Below are positions 14,723-21,189 of a stretch of 21,189 bases of DNA, piece after piece (position 1 is the stretch's first letter; the number at the start of each line of letters is the position of its first letter). The notes beneath the pieces were generated by a model that worked only from the letters and a program-made list of their open reading frames with translations, did not search any database and had not been told where the DNA came from. The translations under genes were made by a program, and so were the position numbers. The DNA is from CAZHMB01 sp964533515 (lineage in GTDB: Archaea; Nanobdellota; Nanobdellia; Pacearchaeales; GW2011-AR1): the NCBI GenBank assembly GCA_964533515.1, contig CAZHMB010000010.1, forward strand, positions 1-21,189, read 5' to 3'.

Positions 14723-15175
14723 ATGAAAATGATAAGTAAAGGCGATAAAGTAAAACTTGAATATGAAGGCAGACTTGAGGACGGGAACGTTTTTGATTCT
14801 TCTGAAAAGCATGGCCAGTTGTTGGAGTTTGAAGTCGGAGCTGGAAAAGTTATTCCTGGTTTTGATGAGGCTGTTGACGGAATGGATAAAGATGATGAAA
14901 AAGAATTTGAGATTGCCCCTGAAAAAGCTTATGGTGAAAGAAAAGATGAGTTGAAGCAGGAAGTTCCTAAGTCGCAATTGCCACCCGTTCCTGAAGGACA
15001 AGAATTGAAGGCCGGAATGCAATTGGCTGTTCAGACGCCGCAAGGGCAGATGCCTGTGATGATTACAGAAGTTAAGGGCGATTCTATTGTTTTAGATTTG
15101 AATCATCCGCTTGCTGGAAAAAAGTTAATCTTCAAAATCAAAGTTAAGGACATTAGTAAAGGAAATGAAAAATAA
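14723..15175 (+). CDS. FKBP-type peptidyl-prolyl isomerase, SlyD-like
   Basis: The product, about 150 aa from this start, begins MKMISKGDKVKLEYEGRLED and shows the archaeal/bacterial SlyD-type layout: FKBP strands with FDSS, LEFEVGAGKVIPGFDEAVDGMDKDDEKEFEIAPEKAYGER, an insert-in-flap chaperone region (about 75-125), and the closing strand LDLNHPLAGKKLIFKIKVKDI. It catalyses proline cis-trans isomerisation and acts as a folding chaperone in the cytoplasm. Without a His-rich tail it is not the nickel-binding form. The start is uncertain: a TTG at 14708 would add MSYSG, ATG 14729 would remove two residues, and the best ribosome binding site (AGGTT, 14694-14698) points to the out-of-frame ATG at 14704. 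Confidence 0.92.
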   Translation: MKMISKGDKVKLEYEGRLEDGNVFDSSEKHGQLLEFEVGAGKVIPGFDEAVDGMDKDDEKEFEIAPEKAYGERKDELKQEVPKSQLPPVPEGQELKAGMQLAVQTPQGQMPVMITEVKGDSIVLDLNHPLAGKKLIFKIKVKDISKGNEK

Positions 15176-15176
15176 A

Positions 15177-15186
15177 TTTATAAATA
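15177..15186 (+). promoter_or_regulatory. TATA box of the RRM gene
   Basis: TTTATAAATA, the best TATA match in the window, begins two bases after the FKBP stop. It predicts transcription from about 15205, giving a leader of roughly 15 bases that consists of little more than the ribosome binding site AAGGAGGT (15209-15216). Confidence 0.6.
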
Positions 15187-15208
15187 AAAGTAGTTCTAAA
15201 TTTAATGT

Positions 15209-15216
15209 AAGGAGGT
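15209..15216 (+). promoter_or_regulatory. full-length ribosome binding site AAGGAGGT
   Basis: This is the strongest such site in the window, four bases before ATG 15221. Together with the strong TATA box it suggests that the RRM protein is abundant. Confidence 0.65.
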
Positions 15217-15220
15217 TAAA

Positions 15221-15472
15221 ATGAATAAGATTTTTGTTGGTAATTTGGCTTGGTCTGTTGACGATGCAAAGCTTCAAGAGCTTTTCTCTGAGTTCGGAAG
15301 TATAACTAGTGCTAATGTTATAGTTGATAGAAGCTCAGGAAGATCAAAAGGTTTCGGTTTCGTAGAATTCTCAAGCGACGAAGAAGCTGCTAAAGCTGTT
15401 GCTGGAATGGACGGTAAGGAAATTGAAGGCCGTGAATTGAAAGTTAACGAAGCTAAGCCTAGAGAAGAATAA
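15221..15472 (+). CDS. single-RRM RNA-binding protein
   Basis: The 83-aa product is one RNA recognition motif and nothing else: RNP2 IFVGNL (4-9) and RNP1 KGFGFVEF (43-50), with beta-alpha-beta-beta-alpha-beta order kept and a short charged end (EAKPREE). The aromatic residues that stack on bases are present (F5, F45, F47). RRMs are common in eukaryotes and in bacterial cold-induced small proteins (cyanobacterial Rbp type) but scarce in archaea. The sequence (MNKIFVGNLAWSVDDAKLQ, DRSSGRSKGFGFVEF) is most like the bacterial single-RRM proteins, so transfer is likely. It is expressed alone, from a strong promoter and a strong ribosome binding site, and is followed by a T-rich terminator. Probable role: RNA chaperone or mRNA regulation. 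Confidence 0.95.
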   Translation: MNKIFVGNLAWSVDDAKLQELFSEFGSITSANVIVDRSSGRSKGFGFVEFSSDEEAAKAVAGMDGKEIEGRELKVNEAKPREE

Positions 15473-15483
15473 TTCTTCTCACA

Positions 15484-15523
15484 ATTTATTTTTTTATTTT
15501 TTGTAAGTTTTTTATTTTTTTTC
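15484..15523 (+). terminator. T-rich transcription terminator after the RRM gene
   Basis: Three runs of 6-8 T within 40 bases follow the stop codon with no hairpin, the usual archaeal intrinsic terminator. The rest of the gap to 15578 holds AT-rich promoter sequence for the next gene. Confidence 0.6.
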
Positions 15524-15578
15524 TAAGTAGATAGTCGAGTATAATTATCTTTAAGAAGTGATGAGGGGTTATAAATAA

Positions 15579-16250
15579 ATGAGTGCTTTTGAAATAATTG
15601 AACCTTATAATTCTGATGGGGGTGATTCGGGAAATACTGTCTCAGTCAGCTCGGAAGAGTCTCTTGAATGTCCTTTTTGTTTTACACAGATAGAATTACA
15701 ACCCTTGCGAGGGATAATGTGGTCTGGAAATATATTACAATTATTTCTCAAATGTAAGAAGTGTAAAAATTCTTTTATAGGCTACGCAAGATATGATACT
15801 GATGATAGAAAATTTCACATTACTTCTCTTTCAAAAGGAAATCACAAGAAAAGAAATTTTCCTGAGGAGATTAAAGAAATTTCTGAAAAGTTTGTTCAAA
15901 TCTATACAGAGGCAGAATTTGCAGAACAAGAAAGATTAAAAGAAATTTGTGGGGTTGGTTATAGGAAGGCATTAGAATTTTTGATAAAAGATTATTTAAT
16001 AAAAAAACTTCCGGATAGTGAAGAAAAAATTAAAGATAAACCTTTGGGAAATTGTATTTCCGAATTAATCGAAAATCCAAAAATAAAAGAGATTGCTAGA
16101 AGGGCGGTTTGGCTTGGTAATGATGAGACACATTATTTTAGGGAATGGGAAAATAAAGACTTAGAGGATTTAAAAAGATTGATCGAGATTACAGTTCATT
16201 TCATTTCCATGGAATTTCTTAATGATAAATACCTTGAGGAAATGAGTTAA
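15579..16250 (+). CDS. zinc-ribbon DUF4145 protein
   Basis: The 223-aa product begins with an acidic tail. A zinc ribbon follows (C31/C34 in CPFC and C59/C62 in CKKC, 24 residues between the pairs). The C-terminal helical domain has the DUF4145 pattern: GVGYRKALEFLIKDYL (125-140), LGNCISELIENPKIKEIARRAVWLGNDETH (156-185) and a closing helix. I recall DUF4145 as HEPN-like; the GND-x-x-H at 180-185 is the part most like a conserved polar site. It is found alone or fused to nuclease and restriction-type domains, so a nucleic-acid or defence role is possible, but this protein has no nuclease motif. One base separates its stop from the next gene, forming a two-gene operon. Confidence 0.8.
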   Translation: MSAFEIIEPYNSDGGDSGNTVSVSSEESLECPFCFTQIELQPLRGIMWSGNILQLFLKCKKCKNSFIGYARYDTDDRKFHITSLSKGNHKKRNFPEEIKEISEKFVQIYTEAEFAEQERLKEICGVGYRKALEFLIKDYLIKKLPDSEEKIKDKPLGNCISELIENPKIKEIARRAVWLGNDETHYFREWENKDLEDLKRLIEITVHFISMEFLNDKYLEEMS

Positions 16251-16251
16251 A

Positions 16252-16461
16252 ATGTTAAACAAAAAAGCACAAGCACATTTGCATGGGCATTATACTGGAG
16301 ATATGCCCTTTGGAATTTGGTGGTTGATGGTCTCAATAGGATCTATCGTCTTGGGATTATTGATAGAACCTTTGAGCATACTTATTTTTATTGGGGTGGT
16401 TTTATTAATTTTAGAAATAGGCTTCTTTTTAATTGCCTTTTTGCATGATTATGGATATTAA
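16252..16461 (+). CDS. small two-TM membrane protein
   Basis: The 69-aa product has a polar start (MLNKKAQAHLHGHYTGDMPF) and two TM helices (about 22-40 and 43-64) ending HDYGY. The KKAQ start recalls archaeal pilin-type leader sites, but the hydrophobic part begins too far downstream and is double, so I do not call a pilin. It begins one base after the DUF4145 gene and ends 10 bases from the convergent MetRS gene. Function unknown; it could anchor or be the partner of the DUF4145 protein. Confidence 0.7.
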   Translation: MLNKKAQAHLHGHYTGDMPFGIWWLMVSIGSIVLGLLIEPLSILIFIGVVLLILEIGFFLIAFLHDYGY

Positions 16462-16471
16462 TCCTTTCCTC

Positions 16472-18583
16472 TCAACTTATTTTTTGACCATTCTCTACTT
16501 TCTTTCTAGAATCGGGGGTTAACAAAACAACATTATTTTTTTCTTCAGAAGATGCTGCTAGCAGCATACCTTGGCTTTCAATGCCTTTCATTTTTCTAGG
16601 CTCGAGGTTTGCGATAACAATTATTTGTTTTCCTTTAAGTTCTTCCTTGGTGTAAAATTGTTTTATACCTGCCAAGATGGTTCTCTTTCCTAATTCTTTT
16701 CCGACATCTATATTTAGCTTCAGAAGTTTATCTGCTCCCTCAACATCTTCGGCGGAGAGAATCTCTGCGATTCTTAAATCAAGTTTTTCCCAATCTTGGA
16801 ATTGAATATTTGCAACGTTTGTCATGATTTCTTTAATCTTTGGTTGTTTATTAAGTTTTTTATTTTTGATATTAAAGAGTTCCTCAAGGGATTTGTTGTT
16901 ACTAACGATTTCTTTTACTTTTATTATTTCTTCTTCAGATATTTTAGAAAATAGGGGCTTTGGATTTTTTACTGAGAAAGTTCCTAGATTAAAATCTAAT
17001 GCGGAGTCCCAAATTTTAGAATTTTCTAGGGTTTCTTTTAATCCCAATTGATCCCATGCTTGAGAAGTTTTTTTTGGGAGAAAGGGATTCAGGGCAATTG
17101 CCAATATCCTGTTTAAGTACAAACAGAGATATAATACTGTGCTCACTCTTTTTTTATCCTCTTTGATTATTTTCCAAGGTTTATTATCGTTAAAATATTT
17201 ATTTCCTTCTGAGCACAATAAAAATATTTCTTGGAATGCTGTCCTTATCTCATTTTTTTCCAAAAGGTTTGTTATCTCTAAGAATTTTTTCCCTATGACT
17301 TTCGTAAATGTTTTATCTTCTTTAATCAAGTCTTTAGGTAAGGGTTGATTTATCTTTCCATTGAAATTAGCTTTTACAAAGCTTAGCACTCTGTTTAAAA
17401 AATTTCCGTAGTTTCCGAGAAGTTGTGAATTATTGGTTTCTTGGAATTCTTTCCATTTAAATTCAGAGTCACCAGATTCGGGAATGACTTTTGTTAAATA
17501 TCCCCTCCAAACATCTACATCTATTCCTGACTGGTTAAGCTTTTCACAAAAAACTCCTCTTTTTTTGCTTTTTGAAAATTTTCCCCCTTCATAGTTTAAA
17601 TATTGTAATCCAATTACATTTCTTGCCAAGTTAAAATTTCCCTCGGCAATGCACATCGCTGGCCAGAAAATTGTGTGAAAAGGGATGTTATCTTTACCTA
17701 AAAAATTAAATATTTCTGCTTCTCCTTGCCAGTATTCTTTCCATTTTTTTGTTATCTCTTTTGTTGATGAAACATATCCAATAGGGGCATCAAACCAAAC
17801 ATATAGCACTTTGTCTTCAAAACCTTTTAGAGGGATTTTAATTCCGTGTTTTAAATCTCTTGAGATGCATCTTGGTTTCAAGCCTTTGTTGATCCAACCT
17901 TTTGCGATACCTTTGACCTGGGATCTCCACATGTCCTGTTTGTTAATCCATTTCTCTAGGGGTTTTTGTAATTTGTCCAATGAAATAAATAGGTGTTCGA
18001 CTTCTTTTATTTCAAGATTGCCCCCTGTGATTGCACTTTTTGGGTTTATTAATTTATTTGGTTCCAATAGGGTAGTGCATTTTTCACATTGATCCCCATT
18101 TGCTTCTTCATACCCGCATTCTGGGCAGGTTCCTTTGATATATCTATCTGGAAGAAAACGGTCTTCTTCTTTTGAATAGAATACTTTAATTTTTCCTTTT
18201 TTGATATAGCCGTTTTTGTATATCTGTTTGAAAAAATCCTGGGATGTTTTGTGGTGTATTTCTTTACTTGTTCTAGAAAAATTATCATATGAGATCAAAA
18301 ACCAGTTGTATATTTTTTTATGTTCTTTGAATAATTTATCTGAGAATTTTTTTATTGGAACGTTTATTGATTCTGCAGCAATTTCTGAAGTTGATCCATT
18401 TTCGTCAGTTCCTCCAACAAAAAGCGTTTTGTAACCTCGTGCTCTAGAGAAACGTGCAAAGATATCCGCAGGTAAATGGCTACCGACAATATGTCCTAAG
18501 TGAGGCACATTGTTTATGTAAGGAAGCGCAGCGGTGATTAGTCTTTTTTCCTTTCCTTGTTTTTTTAGAGTTGGTTTTGCCAT
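16472..18583 (-). CDS. metG: methionyl-tRNA synthetase with C-terminal EMAP-II-like domain
   Basis: The 703-aa class Ia synthetase charges initiator and elongator tRNA-Met. The HIGH box is HLGH (28-31, in PYINNVPHLGH). The KMSKS box is KFSKS (335-339, in YEGGKFSKSKKRGVF), a variant usual for MetRS. A zinc knuckle is formed by C153, C156, C166 and C169. The anticodon-binding helices follow (about 380-540). Residues 595-703 (FQDWEKLDLRIAEIL...) form an EMAP-II/Trbp111-type tRNA-binding OB fold fused at the C-terminus, which dimerises and binds tRNA non-specifically. In many archaea this domain is a separate gene; here it is fused. A TATA box on the minus strand (18607-18616) predicts a leaderless message from near 18583. 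Confidence 0.97.
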   Translation of the reverse strand: MAKPTLKKQGKEKRLITAALPYINNVPHLGHIVGSHLPADIFARFSRARGYKTLFVGGTDENGSTSEIAAESINVPIKKFSDKLFKEHKKIYNWFLISYDNFSRTSKEIHHKTSQDFFKQIYKNGYIKKGKIKVFYSKEEDRFLPDRYIKGTCPECGYEEANGDQCEKCTTLLEPNKLINPKSAITGGNLEIKEVEHLFISLDKLQKPLEKWINKQDMWRSQVKGIAKGWINKGLKPRCISRDLKHGIKIPLKGFEDKVLYVWFDAPIGYVSSTKEITKKWKEYWQGEAEIFNFLGKDNIPFHTIFWPAMCIAEGNFNLARNVIGLQYLNYEGGKFSKSKKRGVFCEKLNQSGIDVDVWRGYLTKVIPESGDSEFKWKEFQETNNSQLLGNYGNFLNRVLSFVKANFNGKINQPLPKDLIKEDKTFTKVIGKKFLEITNLLEKNEIRTAFQEIFLLCSEGNKYFNDNKPWKIIKEDKKRVSTVLYLCLYLNRILAIALNPFLPKKTSQAWDQLGLKETLENSKIWDSALDFNLGTFSVKNPKPLFSKISEEEIIKVKEIVSNNKSLEELFNIKNKKLNKQPKIKEIMTNVANIQFQDWEKLDLRIAEILSAEDVEGADKLLKLNIDVGKELGKRTILAGIKQFYTKEELKGKQIIVIANLEPRKMKGIESQGMLLAASSEEKNNVVLLTPDSRKKVENGQKIS

Positions 18584-18632
18584 GATGTTGAAGAGAACGC
18601 CTAGGAGTATAAAAATGTTTTCAAACCCGCAA

Positions 18633-18641
18633 CTTTTATAA
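18633..18641 (+). promoter_or_regulatory. TATA box for the MFS transporter, in a divergent promoter region
   Basis: CTTTTATAA predicts transcription from about 18664. Together with the minus-strand TATA at 18607-18616 it makes a compact 88-base two-way promoter region between metG and the transporter gene. Confidence 0.5.
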
Positions 18642-18677
18642 CTCCTATTTTTCTCGTCTAAGTTATAAGAGGTGAAG

Positions 18678-20123
18678 GTGAAATCAAAAAAGGGAGTGGG
18701 TGAGGAAGAGATTAAGAAAAAGAAGAGGATAGAGAAACATTCTGATCCAAAGGATAGTCCGTGCGAGAAGGAAAGGAAATACCTTTCCCGGTTTCATAGT
18801 ATCCAAGAGGGTATTTTTTGTTCTGTGAGATCAAGTTTTGGAGATAGGTATATTGCCCCTTTTGCGATTGCTATTAATACAAGCAACTCTGCCGTTGCTA
18901 TGTTAACGAGTCTTTCTGGACTTTTTGGGCCCTTAAGCCAAATGTTTGGAAGTAAATTAATGGAAAGTAATTCTCGGAAGAAAATCTTAAGAAGGTTTAT
19001 TTTTTATGAATCTTTTATCTGGTTGTTCTTTCTTGGAATTGTTGGCTTATTTTACTTTAATCTTTTAGTATCTCTTCTCCCAGTTTTTTTACTTCTTTTC
19101 TTTGCTATTTATATGTCTATTGCCCATATTCCTATTCCAGCCTGGTTTTCTTGGATGGGGGATTTAGTCAATGAAAAGTACAGGGGTCGGTGGTTTTCAA
19201 AAAGAACTTTTATAATTGGTTTTACTTCTGTAATCTTAGCAATTGCTTCTGCAATATTCTTGGACCTTATGAAAGAAAGAAATTTTTTGATTCTGGGATT
19301 TGGGATTTTATTCTTTTTGGCTTTTTTGGCCAGGTTGTATTCGTGGAAAACTTTCAAAAAGATGTATGAGCCCGAATTGAAGTTGAAGAAATCCAATTTG
19401 AAAGGGTTTGGATTTTGGGATGTTTTATTAAATTATAAAAAAGATAATTTTTCAAAGTTTGTTTGGTTTAGATTTTTGTTGAGCTTTGGAACGTTTATTT
19501 CTGCACCTCTTTTTGCGGTTTATCTTTTAAGGTATCTCGGATTTAGCTACTTGATTTATATGGCTATTACTTTGGCGGCCACCGTCTTTTCATTGTTAGT
19601 TATTGACTTATGGGGCGTTCTTACAGATAAGTTTGGAAATTACGAGGTCCTGATTTTGACTGCCGCCCTAATTCCGATGGTTCCTTTATTGTGGATGATC
19701 TCGCCTTCTGCTATTTACTTAATGGTTGTCCCGGCTTTAGTTGGAGGTATTGCTTGGGCTGGTTTTAATTTGGCTGCCGGAAATTTCATATATGATAATA
19801 TTGCTTCTGAAAAAAGAGGAATTGCAGTTTCTTATTATAATGTTTTAAATGGGTTGGGAGTGTTTTTTGGGGCTGGTCTTGGGGCGTTGTTGATTAAATA
19901 TCTCACAATTGATTTTATCACTCCGATATTTGCCATTTTTATTATTAGCGCAGCTGTTAGACTTTTGGCAGTTGTTTTTCTTTTGCCTAAGGTCAAAGAA
20001 ATCAGAAAAATCCCAAAGATAAGGCCGAGGCAATTAGGGAGGATGGTTTTAAAATATGCTAGGCCTACTTTGGTTGAGGAAGGGCATGAGATTGTTTCCA
20101 TAAGAAAATATCTGTGGAAGTAG
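18678..20123 (+). CDS. major facilitator superfamily transporter
   Basis: The product, about 481 aa, has a long charged N-terminal extension (about 45 residues, rich in Lys/Glu) and then roughly 12 hydrophobic segments. The MFS loop motif is seen at GDLVNEKYRGRWFSKRTF (loop 4-5 region), and a related segment lies in the second half (DLWGVLTDKFGNYEVLILTA and ASEKRGIAVSYYNVLNGLG). The substrate cannot be read from the sequence; drug, sugar or metabolite export are all possible. Start choice: GTG 18678 is preceded by GAGGTGA with a 2-base gap, the same spacing as at 2177, 6070 and 15221; the in-frame GTG at 18672 lies inside that site. No ATG start is available near the N-terminus. Confidence 0.88.
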   Translation: MKSKKGVGEEEIKKKKRIEKHSDPKDSPCEKERKYLSRFHSIQEGIFCSVRSSFGDRYIAPFAIAINTSNSAVAMLTSLSGLFGPLSQMFGSKLMESNSRKKILRRFIFYESFIWLFFLGIVGLFYFNLLVSLLPVFLLLFFAIYMSIAHIPIPAWFSWMGDLVNEKYRGRWFSKRTFIIGFTSVILAIASAIFLDLMKERNFLILGFGILFFLAFLARLYSWKTFKKMYEPELKLKKSNLKGFGFWDVLLNYKKDNFSKFVWFRFLLSFGTFISAPLFAVYLLRYLGFSYLIYMAITLAATVFSLLVIDLWGVLTDKFGNYEVLILTAALIPMVPLLWMISPSAIYLMVVPALVGGIAWAGFNLAAGNFIYDNIASEKRGIAVSYYNVLNGLGVFFGAGLGALLIKYLTIDFITPIFAIFIISAAVRLLAVVFLLPKVKEIRKIPKIRPRQLGRMVLKYARPTLVEEGHEIVSIRKYLWK

Positions 20124-20128
20124 GAAAA

Positions 20129-20136
20129 TTTATAAA
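20129..20136 (+). promoter_or_regulatory. TATA box for the Hsp20-like gene
   Basis: TTTATAAA begins six bases after the MFS stop and predicts transcription from about 20158, 10-15 bases ahead of the start at 20172. No ribosome binding site is seen. Confidence 0.5.
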
Positions 20137-20171
20137 CTTTAGAGTTTTGGTTATATCAATTAATATTTTTG

Positions 20172-20951
20172 ATGTTCAAAATGTTTGGAAATAAAAAAAA
20201 GAAATGCGGAAGTTGTGGGAAGGGTCTTAATGGGAATTATAGTTATTGTCCTTATTGTGGGGGAGATTTATTGAAGAAGAAAGGTAAGGGAGATTGGGGA
20301 CTTTTAGGAAAAGAGGATTCCTTGGGGGCCGATCCAGATAATTTTCAGGAACCGAATTTGGTTTTGCCGAGAGGCTTTAATATGATTTTTAATTCGTTGA
20401 TGAAAAATCTAGACAAACAAATTAAGAAAACTCAGAAAGAGATGAGTCAAGAGCAAGAGAAAAATGTTTTGGAAAATATGGGTGCCAAGAAAAAAGGATT
20501 TAGTATTAATATTTCTTCTGGGACAGGAAATCCTCCGAAGATAAAAGTTCAGAGTTTTGGAATTCCCAAAGAGCTTTTGGAAAATCAGCTTAGGGGTTTG
20601 GGTTTGAATCCTACTGCATCGGCACCCTCGAAAAAGACAAATAAGATAGCCCCCGGGAAAAAGTTGAATATGTTTTCTATAGATAAGCAGAAAGAGTTTT
20701 CGGGTTTGAAAAAAGAAGAGCCGAAAGTTAATGTTCGTAGGTTGGCGGATAGAGTTGTTTATGAAATTGAGATGCCAGAAGTTAAAGATGAAAAGAATAT
20801 CTCTATCGTAAAGTTAGAAGAGGGCATTGAGGTTAAAGCAATTGGGAAAAAGCTGGCGTATTCAAAAACAATTAACGTTAATTTTCCGGTTTTGGATTAT
20901 AATTTTTCTAAGAAGGAAGGTGTTTTGGAATTGGAATTGGCTGCTGAATGA
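20172..20951 (+). CDS. zinc-ribbon protein with C-terminal Hsp20/alpha-crystallin-like domain
   Basis: The 259-aa product begins MFKMFGNKKKK and has a zinc ribbon (C12, C15, C26, C29: CGSC and CPYC). A long low-complexity Lys/Gly/Asn-rich linker with helix (KQIKKTQKEMSQEQEKN) follows, and then a beta-sandwich (about 190-257: VNVRRLADRVVYEIEMPEV, IEVKAIGKKLAYSKTINVNFPV, KEGVLELEL) of the Hsp20/CS type. The closing GVLELEL matches the usual G-V-L-x-[VI]-x-[LI] of small heat-shock proteins, although the C-terminal I-x-I extension needed for large oligomers is absent. It may be a holdase or adaptor. ATG 20172 is chosen over TTG 20169; ATG 20181 is also possible. Confidence 0.8.
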   Translation: MFKMFGNKKKKCGSCGKGLNGNYSYCPYCGGDLLKKKGKGDWGLLGKEDSLGADPDNFQEPNLVLPRGFNMIFNSLMKNLDKQIKKTQKEMSQEQEKNVLENMGAKKKGFSINISSGTGNPPKIKVQSFGIPKELLENQLRGLGLNPTASAPSKKTNKIAPGKKLNMFSIDKQKEFSGLKKEEPKVNVRRLADRVVYEIEMPEVKDEKNISIVKLEEGIEVKAIGKKLAYSKTINVNFPVLDYNFSKKEGVLELELAAE

Positions 20952-20963
20952 GTAATGGTAAAA

Positions 20964-20972
20964 CTTATAAAT
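20964..20972 (+). promoter_or_regulatory. TATA box for the leader RNA/tRNA-Ile transcript
   Basis: CTTATAAAT predicts transcription from about 20994-20998. No TATA box lies at the right distance (about 26 bases) ahead of the mature tRNA at 21114, so the tRNA is probably made from this start. Confidence 0.5.
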
Positions 20973-20994
20973 CGTTTATTTCTTTCAAATGTGT

Positions 20995-21103
20995 AATGAG
21001 CCTGTAGCTAACTCGGTGCCACGCTTGCAGATAAATTACGCAGGCAGATATATGTTTGCGTAACACCTCGGTCTGGCCGCCAATCTTCGCTACAGAATTC
21101 ATT
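20995..21103 (+). ncRNA. putative structured leader RNA ahead of tRNA-Ile
   Basis: The segment can fold into a long imperfect hairpin. AATGA (20995-20999) pairs with TCATT (21099-21103), CTGTAGC (21002-21008) with GCTACAG (21089-21095), GGTG (21015-21018) with CACC (21064-21067), and ACGC (21021-21024) with GCGT (21058-21061). The predicted transcript start coincides with the base of the stem. Bases 20997-21009 are identical to 21113-21125, the start of the tRNA. It has no clear C/D or H/ACA boxes and no T-loop, so it is not a second tRNA. Either a new small RNA processed away by RNase P cleavage at 21114, or the remains of an insertion. Confidence 0.4.
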
Positions 21104-21113
21104 ATGTAAATGT

Positions 21114-21188
21114 GAGCCTGTAGCTCAGTCTGGCTAGAGCGCTGCTCTGATAAGGCAGAGGTCCACGGTTCAAATCCGTGCAGGCTCA
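21114..21188 (+). tRNA. tRNA-Ile (anticodon GAT)
   Basis: This is a complete 75-base cloverleaf without intron: acceptor GAGCCTG with CAGGCTC (21181-21187), D-stem GCTC/GAGC, anticodon stem CTGCT/GGCAG with loop CTGATAA, anticodon GAT reading AUC and AUU, variable loop AGGTC, T-stem CACGG/CCGTG with loop TTCAAAT, and discriminator A at 21188. The next base is T, so CCA is not encoded. The TATA-to-gene distance is unusually large because of the intervening leader. Confidence 0.97.
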
Positions 21189-21189
21189 T

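Noticed and set aside
16252..16320. Pilin-type leader peptide (KKAQ) in the small membrane protein
   Set aside because: The hydrophobic segment begins well downstream of KKAQ and there are two TM helices, unlike pilins.
20998..21095. A second tRNA gene or intron-containing tRNA
   Set aside because: Only the first 12 bases match; there is no matching acceptor 3' strand, T-loop or anticodon arm.
20965..21189. Leftward 74-aa frame across the tRNA
   Set aside because: It is the antisense of tRNA-Ile and its leader; the peptide (MSLHGFEPWTSALSEQR...) is the familiar artefact of translating tRNA genes backwards.

Overview
The window looks like a fragment of an AT-rich archaeal chromosome, most likely from a DPANN-type archaeon (Woesearchaeota/Pacearchaeota-like). 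The archaeal signs are an aRF1 release factor with NIKS and GGQ motifs, TrmY, Sec61 beta, archaeal NAC, a MetRS with a C-terminal EMAP-II domain, and many TATA boxes about 25-30 bases ahead of start codons. Some of these genes have almost no leader, while others carry a GAGG-type ribosome binding site. The DPANN assignment is inference, based on small compact genes, Cys-rich cell-surface motifs and several small lineage-style membrane proteins. TAA, TAG and TGA all serve as stops.

Layout. (1) 3-566 is the C-terminal end of a large secreted repeat protein. (2) 648-5092 is a rightward cell-surface block: an unlisted 48-residue ribbon-helix-helix protein overlapping a signal-peptide/Cys-rich/single-TM protein, then a tight MoxR ATPase - DUF58 - VWA operon. 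Two single-TM proteins follow (5129-5965 leftward, 6070-6801 rightward) from a shared divergent promoter region. (3) 6864-11797 is a translation and protein-biogenesis block: trmY rightward, valS-aRF1 leftward, Sec61 beta-NAC rightward with overlapping codons. (4) 11805-14644 holds a small zinc-finger protein, two mutually paralogous proteins of unknown function, a MinD-type ATPase and a small membrane/coiled-coil protein. (5) 14723-16461 holds an FKBP/SlyD-like isomerase, an RRM RNA-binding protein, and a zinc-ribbon DUF4145 protein with a small membrane protein. (6) 16472-20951 holds MetRS leftward, then an MFS transporter and a zinc-ribbon/Hsp20-like protein rightward. (7) 20952-21189 holds a structured leader RNA and tRNA-Ile(GAT).

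Functionally the window mixes translation (two aaRS, release factor, tRNA and its modification enzyme), nascent-chain handling (NAC, Sec61 beta, FKBP, Hsp20-like) and cell-envelope genes (MoxR/DUF58/VWA and companions).

The most unusual signals are two. The first is an approximately 45-bp hairpin repeat present three times in one orientation (7483, 11163, 12178), whose stem shows two compensatory base-pair changes between two copies. The second is a foldable 110-base segment between a TATA box and tRNA-Ile that begins with an exact 13-base copy of the start of that tRNA, as if a short insertion had duplicated its target and re-created the tRNA gene, or as if the leader can compete for the tRNA acceptor strand.
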